Below, in pieces: positions 12,114 through 22,215 of a stretch of DNA of 64,000 nucleotides; the stretch's first letter is position 1; each line of letters opens with the position of its first letter. Source of the DNA: Chara braunii (taxonomy: Eukaryota > Streptophyta > Charophyceae > Charales > Characeae); NCBI GenBank assembly GCA_003427395.1, contig BFEA01000273.1, positions 1,297,611-1,361,610 on the forward strand, given 5' to 3'. The notes below the pieces were generated by a model. It searched no databases, had not been told where the DNA came from, and saw nothing but the letters and a program-made list of their open reading frames with translations. A program made the translations under genes and the position numbers.

Positions 12114-14656
12114 CAGGTAACGCCACGCAGAGATCAAATAGTACCATAAGTTGATCAGATAGCATCACGCACAAGTTAGAAATAATATCACTCGCCTAAA
12201 AGTGGATCAGATAGTGGTGCACGTCGATCAATCATTTATCACACAATATCATGAGCGAGTCGGATAGAATAACATGCACATGCAAGGCGATAAGATAGTA
12301 CCATACACTGATTAGACAGCACCGTGCACAAGTCATATAGCATGACGCACACTTACTGGAGGATCGGATTGCACCACATACTGATTAGAGAGCGTTGTGA
12401 AGACAGTATGGCGAGAATTTGAGAGTATGTTGTGCTGGTAAGATATTGTCATATGTGGGTCGGATAACACTATATGCACCCATAGAAAGGTTAGGTAAAG
12501 ATGGGCACGCTNACAGAAGGGGTACGCACATGGAAGNGTTGTACTATGCTCCATGATGGTGGATAACGGTCTATGACGCCCCTCACTCAGGAGATTTGTG
12601 GATGGTTTCATCAGTATATTATCCTAATTNTGAATGTTNAAGAGTCCCCATCGACTGATCTAAGACCCAAAGTTGCAGTCAGCTCCTAGCCTAAGTTGTG
12701 ACTCCAACTAAAACTTTGAATCTACTTGTGATTGTTGTTANAATTCCATTAAAGATGGTGGATTCTAGATTGAGGTCGGTGGATTACACCTAGGGATAAT
12801 CAGAGTTATAGATTGGACTTAAAATCAAATTTCCGCACATTTTTCAAAACCANAACCTTTTTCATGTTAGTGNTGCATCTTGACTTAATGCCCTAAGGCT
12901 TCCGGGCGATATCACAGGGCCACAAGTAAGCTTGCAACAATGTGCAGACCAGTGTGGTACAAGATTATGCAGACTCGTCGCTAAAATCCTAGAATTCGTA
13001 AAGCTTGGTAACATGAGGAGGTTACAGGGTTACCCTTATGATATTGGGAAGTTGCAGATTTGTCTCCAGTAGTGGTCAATAGGTGGTGTAATTTTCGGTG
13101 AATTTTTCACCAAAATTATCATATTTTTTTGAATTTTTTTTTTTTTTTTTTTTTGTCTCAAAGTACTTTTAGGGTATATTTGTATTCAGTTTCGGCGTAT
13201 TTAGACGAGTAACGAAAACGTTGGCAAAAACACTGAATTCGGAAAACGGTTTGGCGAATTTCGAAAGCTCCTTCGGATAGGGTTTTATAGTGTTGTTCAT
13301 TTTTTTTTTTCGTTATTTTTTGCCTTTTTTATGTTTGTATTATGAGCCTGNATAGTTTGTTTGCAAAAGTTTCGACGACATTGTTTGTAGTGATGCGACG
13401 AAAAACCCCGAATTTTTGGTCTTCCATTAACCGCGTGTCTTTGTCTCTGTGGGTATAAAGTAACCCCAACTACTTCACAGAAACTGCAACTACGTCTCAT
13501 TGCTCGATCAGGCCCATTCTAACAGTCTTTTATCATTAAGTTGTTGTTATCGAGCCCGTTATGACGAGCCCCTCTTTTATCATTGAGTTATTGTTGCGAG
13601 GCCATTCAAGCAGGTCCGACCTTTATCATACGTTCGATAGTTTGGCGGGCCTCTTATTGTTATCGCTACTACTAGTACACCCATTCCAGCGAGCCCCTCA
13701 TTGTTATTGATAATGTTGCTANGCCAATTTAGGAGGACTCACTAATTATATCATTAGGCTCTCTCAGGCAAGTCGTTAATTNTATTATCAAGTCAACTCA
13801 AGTGGACCTACACCGAGCTGTTGATTTGAGAAGCGGTTAATGGAAGACCCAAAATTCGGCGAATTTTGGCGAATTTTTCACCGAAACTGCCATATTTCCC
13901 TGAATTTTTTACTTTTTTCTCGTTTTTTCTTTTTGCCTGATATATANGTGTTTTAGGGTATATATATATATTCAATTTCACCATATTTTGACCAGTAACA
14001 AAAAACTTAGCAAAAACATTGGACTCAAAAAAAACTTTGGCGAACTCCGAAAACTACTCTGAACAGGATTTTATAGTGCTCTTGATTTTAATTTTAATTT
14101 TTATTTTTTTGCCTGTTTGTTTTTTTATGTTTGTATTATGAGCCTGCATACTTTGTTCGTAAAAGATTTAACAACATTGTTTGTAGCAATGTGGCAAAAA
14201 ACCCTGAATTTTTTGCCTTCCATTAACCACTTGTGAGTGGTATGTTATGCCCAAATGGGGCAGGGAGATCAAGAAGTTCGAGTATAACTACGCAGGACAT
14301 CAACCATTCATAATTTGGGCAAACGAGTTACCTGCATATCGAGATGCTCTCGTCATCACTTACTNGGTGANGGCAGCATAAAAAAAGGTGAAGCGTGCAA
14401 CCTACGACAGGATTATGGACTNCATTATTTGTGAGGAGAGCTATTGGAGGGTTTATTGGTTGCACGTCGTTTTCCCCAACGTCCCTTGTGCACACGGGGT
14501 TATGCTTTCTGATTTTGTGAGTTGCAACCCCAAACTACCTAATTGACTGCAAAAGTTGGAACTCAAGCACACAAGGCGTCAAGCCGGGAGCTTCACAAGG
14601 GGGCTACCAAGCTTGGACACCTAGTAAAATTCTATACCGATCAACTAGAGAAAGAT
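12114..14656. repeat. Tandem segmental duplication, copy B (~2.54 kb)
   Basis: Head-to-tail copy of 9635-12113, aligning over its whole length. It differs by point changes and insertions, for example extra sequence near 12417-12440 and 12500-12530, and has about a dozen unresolved single bases. Homology to a more diverged third copy continues beyond 14656. Confidence 0.85.
14244..14546 (+). pseudogene. Unidentified conserved protein-coding remnant in repeat family
   Basis: A 99-codon stretch with one internal stop (TAA at 14379) reads as convincing protein: KFEYNYAGHQPFIIWANEL, PAYRDALVITY, ATYDRIMDYI, SYWRVYWLHVVFPN. The third repeat copy (16830-16960) encodes VKGAKKGLRGATYDKIVGYI at the same place, without the stop. 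So the protein sequence is kept while DNA diverged, and the stop is derived. Copy A (11690-12000) has the same stretch with one extra A in a poly-A run. Further in-frame similarity between copies B and C is seen near 14950 and 17440 (ExSYDY). I do not recognise the family; a transposon-encoded protein is most likely. Confidence 0.45.
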
Positions 14657-15500
14657 GAGTTGAACCTTAATCCTTCTAGTGTGCGTGACATAGAATGAAA
14701 CTATTTCGATTGGGATACACAACGAGATTGAGATACTGGATACAGGAAGACCGCGCAGGAGGAGGGCGATCATGCNACGTATTACGTACCTTCTAGATGG
14801 NGACTGACTGTGTTTCTACATATTTGAAGGGAAGGGGTTCAAGGATATGGNCGACCCTTCGAAAGGAAAAGGATCAGTCCCGTAACCAGGATATGGATAC
14901 AACCNTCTCATAGGCTCGGATTTTGCTATGTAGAATTTCCGGTCAAACCTCCATAGAGATCGTAATCTTGAGTTTTCTTATGACTACTTCCACANTTAGA
15001 GGCGCATGAAGGTTCTAATTGGGGTGAGTGAAAACGTTTAATTGGTCAAGGAACTGTACCTTNGAAGGGTGGCTAATGAGGAGATGGCTAGGTTTATGAT
15101 CTTTTGCTGCAAATCGATCCATCNACCATCATTGACATCATCGTTAATATCATTCCCTCAGCGTCTGAGAACAAGAATCTTTGAGNCAGAGTGACACACG
15201 GCGGGGCTCACTCATGANGGCCTTCAACTTATTATTCGTTAGTCTTGTGTCANTGGTNNTTGTCTTGTAGAGTCTGGCGACGGNTCTTCTTATCTTGCAT
15301 TTGCCCATTGTGTTGTGAGTCAAATATCAATAACATGAACCCATACACTTACTTAGGTCAGACTCTAAGTTGCTTGAGGACTCCTTGAGGGTAGGGANTT
15401 CGTGAATTTTGTATTTCACCTTTATACGGGTTCAGGCGTAGGCGATAAAATCGAATGCCTCGCTCTAAGTAGTATCTCCACTGTCAGGAGGAACGCCTCT
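14657..15500. repeat. Continuation of composite repeat; homologous to 17130-17950
   Basis: Shares ordered blocks with 17130-17950, for example GTGCGYGAC, TGGATACACA/TGGAATACACA, AAGGATATGG, the TTATSATATGACTACTT region, and GTCTTGTGTCANTGGTC. More than ten unresolved bases lie here. Reading frames are broken in all phases. Confidence 0.6.
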
Positions 15501-16240
15501 TTTTCTGCCCCTTTTACCTGATAAGTCCTGCTTTAACGGATTTGTCATAGGCAACGATTAGTTGCAATGTGTTGCATTATGATCAAGATTGCTTCTCTAT
15601 GAGATTGACTGCCTATACTGGGTCGATGGTCGCATCAATGAAAGGCAAATTACTTTTTTTTGCATCCTTGCGGAAGTTGCAGAAAGGTGTCAAACCATTC
15701 CTGCTTCTTAAGAGATTGTGAAATTATCCTTCCATTTTCAAGTTTTTGAGAATTATATTATGCCTTTTTTTAAACCACTAGTATCTTTGCCGCTTGGGAA
15801 AATAGCGGGCCTCGGGTAGGCGTCCGACCTTTTTAGAGGCCGAAACGAAACGACGGTCGCCGATCAGATTTATCAATGGCAGCCGTCGTCGGGCTGGACC
15901 TCCGAAAATTCAGGAGTTTTTTCTATTTTTCCACGCAGGAAAGGTACTAGTGCTTTAAAGTTGTTGGATTATCCCTGCATTCTCAGGAGTTGCTATATTA
16001 TTATTGCTCTTTGCATTCTTTAGTAAGGAAATTTCATTATTATCCCAATTGGGTTTCAAAATGACGGGAAGGATTTCCTCGCATCACAATACAATTCCAA
16101 TTTATAGAATTTACCATGATTTAGGAAACCACGGGTATAGCCCTGAGATAACCCTAAGTGGGACGGGAAGTAAGATCCCACGTTGTTGTTGGTATCGGGT
16201 CCTGCATTGTTATCGGTTTCGGGGCACTTAGTAAGGTTCC
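15500..16240. other. Spacer between repeat copies
   Basis: No gene recognised. TTCAGGAGTTTTTTCTATTTTTCC near 15910 resembles the start of the TTCGGCGAATTTTT modules of copies A and B, so repeat copy C may begin about here. Confidence 0.35.
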
Positions 16241-16620
16241 ACGTTGCTATTGCTACCGAGTCACTCAATCTGGCCCATTTAGGCGGGGTCCTCATTTGTT
16301 TATAGTTGGGCTCATTCGGGGGGACATATCTATATGAGTTGCTGATCTGCAAAACCCATTCAGGCAGGTGTGTCTATCTAAGTCGCTGATTCAGCAAGCC
16401 CATTCAGGCAGGTGCACCTACCTCGGTTATTGATCCTCCAAGCCCATCTCCCTGGGCGTACCAATCTGAGTTGGTCATCCACCAAGCCCATTCCAACGGA
16501 CCTATCTATTTGAGTTGTTGATTTGCCATCCCATCCAGGTGGGCTCATTTTCAGTTGCTAGTTTGTCGAAGCCGTTCATGTGGCCTTATTGTGAGTTGCT
16601 GGTTTGTGAAGCTACTGGTT
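16240..16620. repeat. Degenerate ~45-50-bp tandem array (GCCCATTCAGGCAGG motif)
   Basis: The phrase AAGCCCATTCAGGCAGGTGCACCTATCTGAGTTGCTGATT recurs in degenerate form about seven or eight times, at roughly 16275, 16345, 16395, 16440, 16485, 16530 and 16570. The array at 10970-11270 and its copy at 13500-13800 have the same architecture and related wording (CCCATTC...GAGTTGTTG). Confidence 0.65.
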
Positions 16621-16789
16621 GAGTTACCCATTCAAATATATGTTTTAAGGAGGCATCAAGGAGGAACATCTTTATTTAGCTTGCATAAACACCCTTTACT
16701 TCAAGGAGTACTCTACTACATAACATCCCCAAATTGAGCAAATAGATTGAGAAGTGAACATATGCTTACCAAAAACATCAGTCCTTAAT

Positions 16790-17950
16790 TATCACAATGA
16801 ATGAATCACCTTCTTCAAGGTACGCCCTAGGGTAAAGGGGGCAAAAAAGGGGTTAAGAGGCGCAACCTATGACAAAATCGTTGGCTATATCTTGCAATAG
16901 GAGACATATCCGAGGACACACTGGATATGCGTTGTTTTATTGAATGTTCTTCCTGCTCCTAGAATGTGTTATTTGACCTCGAGAGTTATAACCGTCGGCC
17001 ACCTAGGGGGACTTAGGCAGGCTAGGTGGATTGTTGGCTGTGCCCACAGGCAGGTAGCAGTATCCAGATTACAAATGACGCCTTGCACTGTCTGACTCGG
17101 GACTGACCGGTCCGATGTTGATCCTTGCAGCGTGCGCGACGGCCATTTGGAAGACTAGTTTAACTGGAATACACATCAAGATTGAGAGACTAGATACTGG
17201 GAGACAATATTAAACGAAAAGGGTCATATCAACAGATTACCTATCTCCTCGCGAAATACCTATTGGACGGTGACTGACCCTACCTCCATATGCCCAAGAA
17301 GAAGGGACCCAAGGATATGGAAGCCCCCCTAAAAAGAGTTGGGACTAATTTCCTACTCGCGAAATGGATATAATCATCTCGCTGCCTCAAAATTTACCAT
17401 ACATGATTTCCAGCAAAACATTGACGATGATTGATATTTTGAGTTATCATATGACTACTTGTATAGACAGGGACACATTGAGGTCCTGATAAGTGAGAGA
17501 GGATAAGGAGATCGTAATATATATGACTATGTTACTTCAAATTAATCTAGTCACTACCCTTGACATTAATTCTAATTTAGCAAAGTCGATGACTATGGGG
17601 TTCGCTAACGAGGGTCTCCCCTTCATTATTATTCATTGAAACTATATTTTTTTAACACTGAGATATATACTTATTGATGTATTATTAAGACTCCTCTGTT
17701 ATCGTGACCCTTCAATGACTGCCCCACGCATCTTCTATGTTCGTCGGTCTTGTGTCAATGGTCATGGTCGTGCAGAGTTTGGCTTCTGGTTTTGTCATCG
17801 TACATTTATTTTATGTTTTGTGAGTCATGATTCAGTAAAAATAAAACATCGAAAGTATTGAGTGTCTCACTTACCTTGGTCACACTCAAAGTCATTCAAT
17901 GACTCCTTGAGACTAGGGACTCAATGGACTTTGAGTTTCGCCTCAGCCTC
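16790..17950. repeat. Third, diverged copy (C) of the composite repeat
   Basis: Matches copy B 14340-15450 in order, including the coding remnant and the downstream blocks. Divergence is much higher than between A and B, so it is older or a different subfamily. Confidence 0.6.
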
Positions 17951-19780
17951 TACACGGGTTAGGCACAAACAACAAAATTGAACACCTCGTTGTAAATTGT
18001 GTCGATGTCGAGCGCATCGATCAGGCACCGCATAAGCGGGGCGGGACCCTCCCGGCCGCGTCACGCAGGAGTTGGTTTATTCCTCATCGCGAATACACAT
18101 GGAGCTTCCGCAAGCCGCTCCGGCCGAGTGTGCCAGTCATACCTCTCACGCGCCCCTACAACAGGATAGAGCCTACGTGAGGCACGACTTACCTCGACCT
18201 TACGGGAGTGTCACCTCCCTTCGGTGGGCGTATCCCCGCCGAGCTATTAGTCCACAGTACGAAAGCTAATCAGTTGCAATCGCATAGGTGGACCAGCCGA
18301 GGGTGTTTCTCGTTCGTTGTAGCATAGGGGGTACGTGCGGTTTTACGTCTCTATCGGACCCACACACGAACCAACGCCTTGGGGGGCTGAGGTCCCGGGC
18401 GGGACTCGTCGTCGGTCGACTAGAACGTATCCCACACACCACGCGTACACCACTTTAAAGATATAAAAATTAAAACACGCACGCACACGCACATATACAG
18501 AACGACACAAGACAAACAACGCGACAGCATTCCTAGTCCCTTAGTAGTCATCCCATAATTCTCCGATGCGGAAATCGGATAGGCGTCGTGCGCGAGACTT
18601 AGTATAAAATTGTGCGGACGCAGGGTCTTCTCATATCGACTAGTAATCCATGAATACGCAAACAGTCTGAATGATGGCGTACTATGTAGCGCCCATAATC
18701 ATGCGGTCCCTCGTAGATTCGAGGGTCGTATTCGACACTTAAGTGTCAGCTGAGACACGTCTCGAGGGATTGATCTCTCGACGGACGACAACCGTCAAGT
18801 GTGGTTGAGAAGCACACCCTCTTTTGCACTCTGCGAAGAGTGAGTGGTAGACAGGTTCATGCCTGTGGTGATAATCGTCTCTTATTGCTTTGGAGACCAA
18901 CTCCATCATCCAGGGTCTGGAGAGAAATCAAGAGGTTTGACTTTGACAGTTGTCACGGACTACAACGTCCAACCATTGAAACTCTAAAAAGCAAAGGATA
19001 AAAGAGGATCTCCCTTTTCTCTCAAACGCATAATTTGTTTAACCCTTGCACGAAGTTACAATGGGCCGTGCAAAATACTTAAGACATATGTATATACATA
19101 TATATAAAGGACTACAAATATGTGACGATCACTTCTCACAATTACAGTGAGACTCCTCTCAGCCATATATATATATATATGATCGCAGACAGTCAAATCC
19201 AAATTCTGAACCACGAAACATACTTTCAAACACATTAAAGATTCAACCAAAAGTTTATGCACTACATGGGGTCAACTTCAACCATTCTCTGCACTCACAC
19301 CCCTCATCTTAGTCATGCAAGCCTTACTCTTGTGCAAATCCTCAAACTCAAATACTCAGTACTTTTCTTAAATTGTCATTCAAATAAAGTCCGAGCGAAA
19401 ACACAACAAAACAGTTCAAATCACAAGGTTAAAGCATTTAGATTGAGTGGCAGAAATGGATTGAAGTTGAATCGTAAACCGACGAATCGGCAACCAACCT
19501 GTTATCATCGATAACATAAGATAATCCTCGTAGGATCAAGCTGAATCTATTTCAAATTTTGAATCAAATGATCAGGAGGACCTGGAACACAAGACAGATC
19601 AATACCCAAGCTAAATTCATAAGTGTATGAAAAATAAAGATTTATAACACATTCTCACCCAATGTCCTCCTACAAGCTAAGCATAGGCGTACCTCTAAGC
19701 CAGTATCCAATGCAATGTAGACATATTGCAACATCTCCCCTATCAGGGTGGATTGCCAGAATTGTCACTTGTCAAAATAA
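17950..19780. other. Spacer, no gene recognised
   Basis: A GC-richer block at 18030-18430 contrasts with its AT-rich surroundings but is neither rRNA nor a recognisable gene. TA dinucleotide tracts lie at 19092-19105 and 19165-19180. Confidence 0.45.
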
Positions 19781-20345
19781 AGTCTAACTCCTTTAAACTA
19801 AGAAAATTTCGACAGCACTTCCCGTAGGAAAATTGTTTTATCATAATTTATAATAACTCAAATATGAAAACAAGAACAATTTTTAATTGAGGAATGTCAA
19901 ATTTTGTTTTATTCCCTAAATTAGTAAAAAATTGGGCAGCAATCCCTTTAAAGAAGAAGATTTTCCAGATTTTTACTAAGTTATATATGAACTCAGAGCA
20001 AACTTGATTTCAGCTAAAACAGAATTTAACTACCTCCTTAGATTTGTCAAACTTTCGGTTGCGCTCCCTTTAAAAAGTGTTAATCCAATATTTATACAAA
20101 GTTAAGTTCAGAATCTAAAGTGACTTTGACTTCTCAAGATCCAATTTTTGTCTAACTCCGTGAAGTAGAAAAAATTTGGGCAGCACTCCTTTTAGAAAAG
20201 GAGGCTTTCCAAATTTTTACAAAGCCAAAAAATCAGATAAATTGAACCTTGAAAAGAAAAAATATGACTACCTCCTTGGTTTTGTATAAATTTCGGCAGC
20301 GCTTCCCGTAGAAAAGGTAGCTTACTAAGATTTATACAATACCAA
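19780..20345. repeat. Five ~120-bp degenerate tandem repeats carrying hairpins
   Basis: Cores fitting TTYGGCAGCRCTYCCYKTA occur at about 19808, 19932, 20055, 20176 and 20291. In copies 2 to 5 each core is enclosed by inverted repeats: 19921-19935 with 19965-19979 (13/15), 20043-20053 with 20090-20100 (8/11), 20170-20179 with 20209-20218 (10/10, plus an inner 8/8 stem at 20186-20193 and 20196-20203), and 20282-20291 with 20330-20339 (10/10). The stem sequences differ between copies but stay complementary. Confidence 0.75.
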
Positions 20346-20639
20346 GTATAATAAATGATCCTAGAAAATGTAGAAATTGACCCAAGTAAAAATAAACTTA
20401 GCTTAGAAAATGCACGAATTGAAACTATCTCTTATGGCTCTAGCACGTGACGAGCATCTAAAGCAACTTCCTATCAACTCAAAAACTCAAACCAAGTAGC
20501 AATCTCACTCAGTTACATGCAAATCCAAACCACAGAGGTAAGTACCCTCACCGGCCCAAAGTTAGACTTATCAAACAATAGTTCATAGTCTTTCAATGAT
20601 TTATCTCTTTATACGCAGCTTACACAAGGTATAAAGCTA

Positions 20640-21380
20640 GGCCACCCAATCTTATGGGAACATGTCTAGCTCAACCATAGAATATACACGAACACATGGC
20701 GCTACAGTTTCTCTCGTCTTTGGACACATGACTAGGTTAGTCAACTTTAGTCCCCTGGACGATTTCAATATCCAAATTATGTATATTTGTTTGCACTTTG
20801 TCTTTTAAGGTAACATACGAATGAACGGATCATCTTAGATTAAGGTTTAGCCTGTCCCTTCTTACCGCAACTTTATTATTAATTCATACTCTCGTCAGTT
20901 GGTGATAAGCTATAGTCGGATCATCCAATCTTATGGAAAAATGTCTGACTAGCCTGTTCATAAATAAAGTAGTATAGAATATAAACAAATTTAACCTTTT
21001 GGTTCCAGCATGTGCGCGGCTACAGACCAGATCACCCAATCTTATGGGAACCTATCCAGTCATTTGCCTGAATTTGTCCCTCAAAATAAAACAAGGGAGC
21101 ATCAGGGTCATCGAATCTTATGGAACATGCCCAACTCTCCTTCAGAACCAATAAAACATAAGAACACCCAAGGAAGCACGACAACCAACTTATTCAATCT
21201 TATGAAAAAATGTTTGGTTCCCAAAAGTCAAACACATGCAGCCCTCGCTAGTCAAAGCAACCAGACCACCCAATCTTATGGAAACCTGTTTGGTCCTTCA
21301 GACAATCAAAAAATGAACATAGCACTGGGCCCTCCAATCTTATGGAAACTCTCCCAGCCTTTGTTTGACCCAGTCAAACA
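20640..21380. repeat. CAATCTTATGG tandem array
   Basis: The core CCAATCTTATGGAAACxTG recurs at about 20646, 20926, 21036, 21110, 21194, 21270 and 21333, with ~65-110 bp spacing for the last six. Sequence between cores varies. The 139-codon frame at 21010-21429 is created by this array and is not believed. Confidence 0.75.
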
Positions 21381-21429
21381 CATTCAATGCAACCTTCCTC
21401 CCATCCTTCCCCCAGATGCAATCCCATAA

Positions 21430-22100
21430 TCTACTTTCAGTCAGACAATAAAACTGGAACTGGCATTACACCTACATTCCTTTACTAAGTTTGGTTTGTC
21501 CTGAAATTGAAACTGAAAGTGAGAGTAGAGGTACACGCAATATACTTAGTCAAACATAACAAGAGATACAGATATGGGTTATGACTCAGTTTATAAAGGG
21601 GAAGCAATGATTACCTCTTTGTTCCCTGCCTCCAGAACTCCTCCCGAGTTCCGACAAAGTTCCCCACAAAGTCTTGCTGCGGTCTTACGGGTTGCAATCT
21701 CACCCGCCGCCTTCCTCTCAGAACAAGATTAGACTTAGAGTAAGAAGGGTAGAAGTAGGGGTTTCAGACTCTCAAGATACAGGAGGGGGACTGACTCAAC
21801 TCCCAGGACAAAGCCTTGATACCCTTCACTCGCCTGAGGGCCCCACAATGGTGGCCAAATACACAACAACTTAGTAAGCCGAAGTCAAACTGCTGATCGT
21901 TGGCTCCCAGAAGACTGCCCAAATCGTAGCAATACCCCCACCCGTGCTTAACAATCGCGGTCACTCCCCTGTGTTTCGACGTAAAATGTGAGTTAAGAGC
22001 ACGATCCTTCCTTCACACCGAAGGCAAACAGTTGTTATTCCTCTTAAGCCTTTGTTGTTCACATCGCAAAATGCTCACCCTTAGGCATATATCTGACTGA
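21430..22100. other. Spacer, no gene recognised
   Basis: Mixed sequence with short frames only and no motif seen on either strand. Confidence 0.5.
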
Positions 22101-22133
22101 TGGTAGGATCGAGCAGGCAACTAGGTGTGAACA

Positions 22134-22215
22134 GTGGTTACTCCTGGATTTGAACTCACGCCTATAACTTACTGCTCCCTGTTTTTGTTAGCTGAGCGGT
22201 CTGCCAATGTGCAAA
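22134..22215 (-). repeat. tRNA-like (SINE-head-like) sequence
   Basis: Read on the minus strand, CGCTCAGCTAAC resembles a Pol III box A and GAGTTCAAATCC a box B, in tRNA-like order and spacing. Acceptor and T stems do not pair, so it is a decayed tRNA-derived sequence and not a functional tRNA gene. Confidence 0.35.

Noticed and set aside
18030-18430. GC-rich block considered as rRNA
   Set aside because: No conserved rRNA stretch could be recognised and the neighbouring sequence is not rDNA-like.
21010-21429. 139-codon plus-strand frame
   Set aside because: It arises from the CAATCTTATGG repeat units.
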